A DNA stretch of 64,000 bases from Onchocerca lupi (Eukaryota > Nematoda > Chromadorea > Rhabditida > Onchocercidae). The notes under the pieces were generated by a model. The model made no database searches. It worked only from the letters and a program-made list of their open reading frames with translations, and was not told where the DNA came from. The stretch is from contig JAOVVO010000364.1 in NCBI GenBank assembly GCA_028564675.1, forward strand, positions 16,567 to 80,566, given 5' to 3'. Each line of letters starts with the position of its first letter. Within the stretch, counting starts at the first letter, position 1. The position numbers and the translations under genes were made by a program. Shown piece after piece: positions 54,638 through 64,000 of the stretch.

Positions 54638-57600
54638 TCACAGATCTTTACGACTTTTATGACACGAATAACAGATTATATGCTTGATTGTACGACGAAA
54701 ATTCTTGTTCAAACAGGTATAAATGATGGGATTGAAACATGAATGCGCATAGCCAAGCCATGATGACAGCATGAATAAGTTGACATGAAGATTCTTGTCC
54801 ATTTGAATACTGAGACCGGAACAAATTCCACGATACACTGTTATGCAAAAATACGGAATCCAACAAATCAAAAATGCAACTGAAACAATGAAAAGTGATA
54901 TTAAGTATAATAATTAAATCGATCTCAATGGCTAGCTACGATGAAAGGTGTGAAGAAAAAAAATGGAATTAGCAATACCAGCATTGTTCCGGAAGAGAAA
55001 TTAAATAAAGAGAAAGATTACAGGATAATTGACATATATAAGCAACAAAATCTTCATCGTTTTCCTCTCTAAAATCATTTTGTTGCAATTGAAAATACGC
55101 GAACTCACCAAGTATGGCAGCAACAACACCTGTAGCTCGAGTTTCGCGTCTTATTGCCATCGATTCTCGACGCTTTCGACGTATTGCTCGTGTGACCTGC
55201 ATATAATATTTTCATTAAAAAGTTTTTTATTAACTCTAAATTTTATTAAGCTAATTATCTCAGTAAATTGTTTCAGTCCCTTGACGCAATGCCCATAGGA
55301 AGATTTTCTGGACCAAAGCAATTACAAACTTTGCAGAGCTTTACGGTGACAGAATTGTTCGAAAAACTTTTCATGATTCACCTGAATAGCAATTTTTCTC
55401 AACCTTCCCCGAGATATTGCTCCTCTTCGAACTGGTGCGGGAACGGTATCACTAGCCGGATCTTTAGCAGTGGTTAATGAAACTAAATTATGCGCTTGCA
55501 CAGCAGTGCGCAACGTTGACCAAGTAGCTGCCGTCCTACAATCAAAAAATTTAAATTTAGAAAGTGTATTTTTAGCCTTTTGGGGGAAAAATTAGCACAG
55601 TTGACTAGAAAAAAAAAAGAAAAACAAAATCGGCTCTAACCTAGAATTCGGTGCTTCAGCTATACTATCAATACCATCCTCCGTTATACTGGTATCATAA
55701 CTATTCATTGAGATCCTTCTGAAATCGCTGTTTTAAATTTCTACGGAAAACTTGCATTTCAAAAGTTGTTTATTCACAGATTTAAAATGATGTTTTCCTT
55801 AATTCCACCTGATTACAAGAAATTCTAGGTAGCGAAGTGAATCAGAGTTTTCTTGACCCAGTCATCAGATAAAATTGAGCAAGAATAAAAAATAAAAAAA
55901 GTCTTATGCTAAAAATTTAAGGAAATGTTATGTACTTATCCTAAATAATATTTATTCGTCTCCAATTTTATTAAATCTCAAAATGTATATGGTACCTGAA
56001 GCCATCTGAACTTCTAGATCAAAGAATAAATAACAACACCTAGGAATGTCGCCACTGTCACTTGTCGAAGTGCAAGAACTACGGCTTGAATTCGAGTATG
56101 CCGTTGAAGTAGGAATCGTGCAACAATCCCACTTGGGTACCTTTAACAAGAAATCATTCATTTATTAAAAATTAGTCAAAACTTACTGAATTTTCCAGGT
56201 ACAATGGTCAAATTTTATGTTAAATTTCCCATGAATTATAGTTTTTATTTGAAAACTGACTTTAAGGGAAACAGTGGTCGATGCTGTTGGTGTAACTGTG
56301 GAAGGAAAATTGATAACAGTCTTTGGTAAAGTTAAGAACATTGGAGATTCCACTGCAGGTAATAATTCCCCAGAATCTCTTGCATCATCAAGAGTTTTCA
56401 AATCACTGAAACACAAATAGTAATATATTTCAGATGGAATTTTTCCACAGAATATTTTAAGAAAGAATGCTTTGCAATTCTTTTGTAACACAAGTGCTTA
56501 GTCTCGAAATCAAATCACTCACTTGAAGGAAACACTCACAACAGGTAACTTCACCGAATCACTTCGAGTCTTCGCAGTCACAAATGGCTTCAGAAGGTTG
56601 TCGTCATTTGTAATATTCGGATTTTCGAGAGGATTCTTAGAAAGAAGGGGGGTTACGTGATGCAATAATAGACATTGATTATCTGGAAAGGCACCTTTAT
56701 CATCAAGTCTTTTCAAATAAAGAACAATTTTCCTATTCAGCGCTTTACCTTTGAATAGAATCATCACAGATTTTCCATCTGATGAGTGAAAGGAATTATT
56801 CGAATTTAAAACGAAATTTGCATTTCAAACTGTTATAAAATATTGTCACTGGTAATATTAAGCACATTACCAACTGGTTGATAATTCACAGTTATTGCTG
56901 CTAACTCCATGCTTGAAGGATCCAGCGTAATACTGACACGTTTTTTCGAGGCTATCAAGCGATCTTCTTTCGATGTTTCAGCAGATATAGCTGGTGAAGA
57001 GCATCTAGATGAATAAAATTTTGATACTCTTTTTAGGAAAAAAGAAAAAAATAAGGTCTTTGAACATTTCAAAATGTGTCTAACCAAATTCCAAATTGTA
57101 ATTTAAAATAATATATCTCAGTTAAAATTTACCACTTTGTAATTCTAATTAAAGTCAAATTTTCATTGGACTTCTATCTAATTTTTTAGCATCGTTTTCC
57201 TAATTATGAATTTTTCAGCCAATCAAATCTTTAATCCTTTAAAAACAAACGACCCATTCCCAACAATATTTTTACATTTATATTTTAAAATTAGGATTGA
57301 AAAATTTTGGTTATCTTATTTCTATCCTGTTCAATTTCGCCGATTTATGGCCTCTGTTTGGTCAAAGAAAGAGAGCCATTATGAAGAGAAACAAAAATAT
57401 TGAACGGTTATACCAAAAATTTGTTTTTCAGAAAAAATATAAATTTCAATCCCATAAGAACTTCTGAAGTAAGAATGTTAGTAAGATGTAAAAATTGTTG
57501 TGTATCAAGAAATTTAGATTTGTTTATCTGTACCCAATTCTACTACTTTACGAGATATGCGATGTCATTCTTTTTCGTATTTGTCACCTTCGTTCGGCAG

Positions 57601-59246
57601 CAGTGAAATGTAAATTTGATTGATTGGATGATCGTCCAAATGTTCTCCCTAATGTGCCATTCCAAGTTTGACTGTTGCCATTGCCAATGCTGCTAGTTTG
57701 GCTAAGCTCAACACCACGCTGACTAATAACCTTTAAATTAAATATTTATGGTAATTTCTGTTTGTTTAATAATATCTAAAAAGAAATATCTAGAATGTCA
57801 CAAAGGCAGTCATCTTTGTGACCAGAATTTTCCAATTTCATCCATAATTTTGACTCTTAAATTTGCTGTATAAATAAAGTTTAGATATTCATAAATGAAT
57901 AGGAAGAAATGAGAGTATAAAATCTTCGATCAATCGGTTTTTTCTTTATCATTGCGAGCAACTAATGATGCACCTCTTCAATAGTTACTTTTGGTAAGCA
58001 TTCCGTTTTATCACTTTTTTGTCCAATGGAATTATTTTGCTGTCGTTTCAATAAGCCCAGTTGACCGAATATGTACAAACGATGACTTCGTAGTTTACGA
58101 AATATTTTTACATACAAATAGACGACAATAGCGCCAGGAATAAAAAATGATAGCAAAGATGATAAGACCTAAACAGGTAATTGAGAATTTGCTCGGAAGA
58201 AAGAATTACATTAATGAATTAGATGTCGAAATAATAACCTCTTTTCCATGTATTGTCAATAGAAACTTTCAGCAATTAAAAAGAAAAAGTTTGACTACTT
58301 TTTTAATTTTCTCACATGCCTCGAGTTAGCAAAAATCATAAAAGCTACCAAATACTGTGGATTTTTAATCCAACAGAAACCGTCTTCGTCCAGCGATTTT
58401 TCCATGAAAAGTGTACTACTAACGGCAAATGATACAAGCCATATCATGATAATGTATGGGAATGTACTGGTAGCTATTGAATGTCGTTGATACTCTGTCG
58501 GGAACATTATTGCAAAATACCTACATTGATGAATTCAAATAAAAATATTATCCTTCCTATTAATTTTGAGCTTCTTTTAAAAAGAAAGCGAAAGAGAAGA
58601 ATTTTGGATCGTGAGACTGCTTTCATTCCAAAGGGAACACAGAAGCAAAATTATTTATTTATGGATACTAAATTTGAAAACGCTAGAATTCACCTATCTA
58701 AGCTTATAGCAGTAAGATGGATAATGCTAGCAGTTGTCGAAAAAACTCCGGTTACCAAATGAAATTGACACCAACGATCGCCCAAATCCCAATGGATCTC
58801 GTTGATCTGAAATAATAAATACATATGACTAAAACTGAAGCAAGAATTTCCAACTAGTGGATAATTATCTTAAAGCTTTGAATGCATCAACTAGCAATAT
58901 GATTCAAAGTCACAAAATTCCTTATTCTATTTGAAAAATGGAAAGCATTGCTATGGTTATGACTTGATTTAATCCCCGAATTTTTCTTCCTTTTTCCTAC
59001 TCAGAGAATCTCCAACTTCGAAAATTCGAATTGTAATCATACCGTAGCATAAAGCGACAATGGCATGACAACGATTCCGACGAGAAGATCGGAAATAGCC
59101 AAGCTTGCAATAAATTTATTAGTTGCTAGCCTCCTTAACTCACGATCAATGAGTACAGCAAGGAGGACAACCAAATTACCAAACACGATCATCATGATAA
59201 GCAACGCTAGTATCACGAACCCGGAATGCCACACATGAACTACCAT
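54638..59246 (-). CDS. Class A GPCR, biogenic-amine-like, with very long third intracellular loop and no Asp3.32
   Basis: Thirteen exons join in phase to about 674 residues: 59246-59043, 58806-58694, 58520-58349, 58168-57974, 57730-57588, 57004-56871, 56778-56523, 56405-56261, 56140-56040, 55718-55641, 55535-55382, 55196-55109, 54879-54638. Class A landmarks are present: GN in TM1, LAISD in TM2, Cys81 and the motif DRY (105-107) in TM3, IW in TM4, SSLLSFFIP in TM5, CWIPYF in TM6, WLGY and NPIIY in TM7. The layout and the TASI-x(7)-LDRYFAI block are those of amine receptors. However, residue 88, which aligns with Asp3.32 that binds the amine, is Gly. Loop 3 covers ~190-580 over eight exons and is Ser/Thr-rich with a PKA-like site (KKRVS). 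The tail is short ([11 protein letters not shown]). Exon 56778-56523 could lose 63 bases as a small intron. The Met at 59246 leaves almost no N-tail, so an upstream exon may be missing. Confidence 0.9.
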
Positions 59247-62200
59247 TGATGTCAATGATGTTTGCAAATTACAGACTTACAGAAACTTTCGTAAATTATA
59301 CAGAACAAAAAATAAATATCGAAATAAACAAAAATAATTGGTAACGAGCCATTAAAGAGTTCTTTTTACTTTCTGAAAGTCATACGATAATAAAATGAAG
59401 TTTCTAAACGACAATAAAGGACCATACATTTGGCAAAATAACAATTACATAGATTTTGATATCAAATGACTAAATTAACAGATATATTCAGATTATAAGT
59501 TATGCGAAACGAGTGTCATTAGGACAGTTGTTTTGAGTAATGATGATTATGGATTTGAAAGGATCTTATTACCAGTCATTCTTCTTTTTTCGAAAACAAA
59601 GTCTTCATGCGCGCTTCATTTATCTTCACAGAGTAATGATTCTCAAATTCCCTTCGGTTATGAAGTAGAAACTTCCACCTAAGCGTTTTCACTTAAGAAA
59701 TTTGAATTTTTTCATATCATTTACAGAGAAATGCTAAATTTACTGAGACGGAGATGCGATTTCCTATCTTATTACACCAAGAAGAAGGAAATTCCGGTTA
59801 TTCAAAAACATTTAATCAAAATAATCCCAAATCAAGCAAGAAAAGAATGAAGATCTAAAATAGGTAAAGAAAATCAGTACAAATTAAATCCTAATTATAC
59901 CATCCTTGTCAGCCTTCCATTAATATCAATAGCAATTAATTTTTCTTATTTCGGAATCTCTTCTTCCTTGCTCCCTATTATTCGTATGTAAGAAAAATTA
60001 ATTCTCGAATTAGTATTTAGTTCAACGTACTGAAATACTATCCAATCTGTCGTAAATAGATGCATCAGAAAAAAATGGAACAATCCATGAAGCGCGCTGG
60101 AAAGCAAAAATATCGGTGAAGCTTTATGATAAGTTAGCTTAAGGCAGCTTTTGAAGTAAGTAACATAAAGAAACAAGAATTTGTTAAGAAACAAGGACAG
60201 ATAGAGAAATTGAAATTAATTTAAGCACAGAAAAAACCATTCTCAGATTACAAATTTTTCTAGTTACCAAGTGGCAAACTGCGAAAAAAGAAACAATAAG
60301 CTATCTGAAAAAAATATCCTAATGAGAAATGAATATCTGATGATTTAGAATCTGATTCAAAAACAAGCAAAATTATATTATATTGTGACGAAGTGTGCAA
60401 GCATTTTTAAATTTGTAAATGTGATTTTGAATGATTGGAATGGAATCGATTAGTTTTTATACTTCTTTTGCCTTCTTCGCTTTCTTTTTTTTTTTTTTTT
60501 TTTTTTTTGTTCTTTCTAAAGACTCGTCACTCATAAAATAAATATTGACGTAGAAATATAGGTAGAAGATGCTATTATCTTTTAAAAATATTGCAATAAG
60601 GATGTGAAGTAAGTCGAGTACCTTAAAATATGTCGATGATTCAGCGGAGGAAGAAAACTAAAATAGGGAACTATTGAGAAAATGGAGAAAGAAAAGTGGG
60701 ACAAGATTTATGGATTAGCTCACTTCATTCTGACCTCTCAAAATCTCATTTATAAATTCAGCTTAGTTGTTCCCCAAAATAGAGGCATAAGTCAATTAAA
60801 CATCGTAGAAGAAAATCTTTTTGAAAGATAAAGAAGTCATCGAACTTTGACTATAAAACAAGCTTAAGGAATATGTTATTAGGATTTGCCGAAGGTTCAT
60901 ATTATTTCGTACTTTCAGAACATGCAAATGTTGATTGAATATTTCCCCAAAAATTTATTCTCGAGTTAGTAGCAATCGCACTATCGAATTGAAAATAATT
61001 TCTTCTCACTGAGAATTTTATATTCCTTCAATAATCTTTGTGCTTCTCTTCCTTTTCACCAAAATAATATGATGAGATTTGCTCACCTAAAAAATTATGA
61101 ACAGTTTAAAAATACAAGCTTCTTCACCCATACATATTAATAAAAGCGATATTAATAAATGCTAACTTTTGTCTTTCGGATAATCATCGGACACAAAAAA
61201 ATAGTTTATTAAGTTAAATGCCAGGAAGAAGTTCAACAGACGAAGAATTTAGCTATTGATACTTGAGAAAGAAAAGTTACTTCGAGCATGTAGATGAATT
61301 AATGGTGCTTTGGATTTCAATAATAATCAAAACTTTTTCTTAAATTCGCACAGTATTTTACATCTTTCTCAAATTCACTTGAAGGCGTATTCTATCATTT
61401 AAAATGACAAAGAGAGTGTCATACAGTTGGCAATGATACCAATTTACTTCTGCTTGAATATCGATCTTCAGTCATAATCTTTGTATATGATCATGCAATC
61501 TAAAAAAGTTAGATAATGGCTGTTAAAAAAAGTAGCAAAGAGAGTCAATATCCAGTTCCGATTCCATTTAATTTAAATAAACTTCATTAGTGAAGCAGTT
61601 CACGAATGATCATGAAAGAAACTTCCATATTCGCATTGTTAGGAAAGCAGCAGCAGAGTTTTTATTGTTAAAGCATGCATACACTTAAAAAAAAAAAGTC
61701 CATTTGAAATAAAATATCCCTAAGCCATGTGAAAAGTAGAGTGAAGCGATGAAGATCATTGATGAGGATCACTAATATTTTTGTCTAAATTGCAGTATAA
61801 TTATAATATTTTTAACTCTTCACTTATTTTCCAAACTTGCTAATCGCTAAATAAGTTTGATGTAAACAAAATCTTTTGAAACATATTATGGAAATAATAA
61901 AATGAAATTTATTTCGTTGATGTTAATATAAAGGATCAAATAACATTAATGCACTTGAAGATTAGCACGAGCATATCTGGCAAATGGCTATAAAAGTTAA
62001 TTCATTCTAAAGTTTTTCCCTTCATATTTCCATTACAATTGGTAATGAATTGCTCATAATAATGCACCGTAAACTTTTACTGATATCCTCATTCTCATGC
62101 AACTAAAAATTAAATGATTTCAGAATATAATGACTCTTCAATTTTTAATACAAATATCTCAAAGCAATCGATAACAAAATATATATCTTCTATTTGTGAT

Positions 62201-62927
62201 GATGAATTAGCAAGACTATAATTTTATAATTGCGCAAACTTTTTGCAAAAACAATATCTTGAAATCAACATTATATACCATTTATCCTCACTCCTTTGTC
62301 ATGAAAATCCTTTGATTTGTTAAAAATGATGACAAACGTTTCGTACAAAACGAATGAGGCATTGCAAGGACTGAAGTACTCCTATAATCGAAAAACTGAT
62401 TCAAATCCTATTCAATTGATCGAGTTCTCTTTTAAAAAAATTACGTGGTCGAAACAACTGTTTCTGGAGGAAAGAATTTAGTCCCGAATTACTCATTTAT
62501 TCATAATTTATTTGTATTGTTATACAGCTATGTGTGCATATTCTAACTTTAATTCTAAACCAATAAGTTTTTAAAATTACTGATTCTGTTACGCATTCTT
62601 TATAACATAAAATCTGCTTATAACTGTGATTTCACTCTGATAAAGGAATGGAAAATCATTCAAAATTGTTGTCTTTTTATTCATTCGTTCGTAATTGCTA
62701 CTTAAAATTTTACCAAATTGATTTTTGTTAAGTCCATGATAATCATCAAAAAAATAGGGCGACAAAATTTAAGATTTCCTACAAATTTGAAACTTTTTTC
62801 AAATTAAAGAAACTAACAGACTATTTTTCAGCTATGAAGTATATGTCAAAAAGCTTAAGAATAATATATCTTGAATATAAATGAGTATATTCGAGTTAGC
62901 AGTAAAGAAATTGCAGCTTTTCCATTT

Positions 62928-62978
62928 CTTTTATATTAAATTACTTATTTCAATAAAAGAAGTAATTTAATATAAAAG
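62928..62978. repeat. Perfect inverted repeat with 19-bp arms (hairpin)
   Basis: The arm at 62928-62946 (starts CTTTTATATT) pairs exactly with 62960-62978 (ends AATATAAAAG) around a 13-base loop. It may be a remnant of a small foldback element or a chance AT-rich palindrome. Confidence 0.8.
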
Positions 62979-63933
62979 GTAATAGTAAACAACTCCTTCA
63001 ATTTATGAACTTCGAAATTAGCAATCATCGGCCTGAATTGAACTTGATAGCAGGACACAAATCGATCCAAGGACACAATTTATTCTACTTATAAAGTTTG
63101 CTGACATTTATAGTTAGTTTTGCAGAAAAAATAATTTTTGCAAACATAATGAAAGGCCATGTGATGAAAAAAATCAATTCAGGAACAGGTCTTTTTTTGT
63201 TTCCTTCTAAAGCATAGTGTATTATGGAGTTATGCTTGCGAAGATAAGCATTCTGATGTCTTAACGAACTGATCAAAGCTCATTTCATCTTGTAATGCAG
63301 AATAACAATATCAGCTGGTTGTTTGAGGCTATATATAAGTTATCAAATTATTTAAAAAACTGGCACATTATCACTAAGCCTCAACCGCGATTTTATGTAA
63401 AAGGTCAGAAGATAGTCAAGGAATAACTGCACATAGAACAACGCACACATTTCGATGTCAACTAAAATTGTAACTGCTCAGTTTGGTGTATAATAATATA
63501 TGAAGACATAAGTAAAACAAAAAACATAAGAAATTGAAATTTAATAAGAAGTTAAAAGAAATAAATGTATTACTACTGTCGTTTTCATCCTAATTTAGAC
63601 GTCCAATACCAAGATATATAACAAATGGATACTTGAGCGTTAGCAAAAATCAGCTTTCATTTTTGGATAGAATAAATACTTCAAGCTTTAGCTCAAGCTT
63701 ATGAAAATTATGAGAATTTAGATTAGAGTGTGATTTCGACCGTTTATCAATGTTCTTTTAAATGATGCGGATTAGTGGCAAGTTAAAGAAAAGGAATAGG
63801 AAAAAAGATCGACCGTTGAGGACAGTAGGTAACTCGATTAAGACATTTCAAATTGCTTAAACATTTTGGAGATCGAAGATTACTTACTTCTCAATTTCGA
63901 TTACGACCGAGCATCAAATTTCATCCTTGCATT

Positions 63934-63937
<4 letters not shown>

Positions 63938-63965
<28 letters not shown>
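63938..63965. repeat. (AT)n microsatellite
   Basis: Fourteen uninterrupted TA units near the right edge. Confidence 0.95.
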
Positions 63966-63970
<5 letters not shown>

Positions 63971-64000
63971 GGAAAACTGATTAATGAACCAATTTATATG

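Larger units (their letters stand above)
59247..64000. other. Upstream region of the GPCR gene, no gene seen
   Basis: AT-rich sequence with short unsupported ORFs (for example 59946-60194 and 63085-63276 on the minus strand). It should include the GPCR promoter and possibly a first exon that I could not find. It contains a T run (60486-60508), a hairpin at 62928-62978 and an (AT)n microsatellite near the right edge. Confidence 0.5.

Noticed and set aside
56183..57087. Minus-strand ORFs starting at their own Met within the GPCR loop region
   Set aside because: They are single exons of the GPCR third loop extended into introns, not separate genes.
59946..60194. Minus-strand ORF that might be the missing first exon of the GPCR
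   Set aside because: No donor in suitable phase leading to 59246 was found and the sequence does not resemble a receptor N-terminus.

Overview
The window looks like nuclear DNA of a parasitic nematode, most probably a filarial (spirurid) worm. It is strongly AT-rich with long A and T homopolymers. Genes are split into many short exons bounded by GT donors and mostly TTTCAG, TTATAG or TTAAAG acceptors. The proteins are of nematode type: a multi-TIL secreted inhibitor, a PP1-beta close to C. elegans GSP-1, and an SLC46-type carrier. This is inference; I cannot name the species. I saw no bacterial (Wolbachia-like), viral, tRNA, rRNA or CRISPR sequence. Exon ends below were placed by eye from splice signals, and for each model I checked that the phases carry through to the stop codon; the one model that fails this test is marked.

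Layout. <1-~1170 (-): decayed Helitron with Rep/helicase-like N-terminal coding sequence, running off the left edge. 3160-6817 (-): BTB/BACK protein with a low-complexity RS/Ser-rich N-terminus and a Cys-rich tail. 6818-11894: no gene seen. 11895-20678 (+): a 16-exon model of about 1018 residues with two small Cys-rich modules, a thyroglobulin type-1 domain, a WAP-like domain, six TIL domains and a C-terminal Cu/Zn-SOD-like domain that has lost most metal ligands. 21618-26726 (+): MFS transporter of SLC46 type. 28623-32595 (-): PP1-beta catalytic subunit, 334 residues, complete in eight exons. 32596-40879: long gene-poor stretch with a GAGA-rich and GGCGT/TGACGT-rich patch near 37 kb. 40880-45330 (+): unrecognised, mostly disordered protein with a PP1-docking (RVxF-type) motif. 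48262-49161 (-): small secreted Ly6/uPAR-like gene whose reading frame is off by one base. 54638-59246 (-): 13-exon class A GPCR, aminergic-like but with Gly in place of the ligand-binding Asp of TM3. 59247-64000: no gene seen.

The genes do not form an operon; orientation alternates and spacing is large. The one possible functional link between neighbours is PP1-beta with the RVxF-motif protein 8 kb away. The most interesting items are the protease-inhibitor/SOD fusion, the aminergic-like receptor without Asp3.32, and the frame-broken Ly6-like gene.
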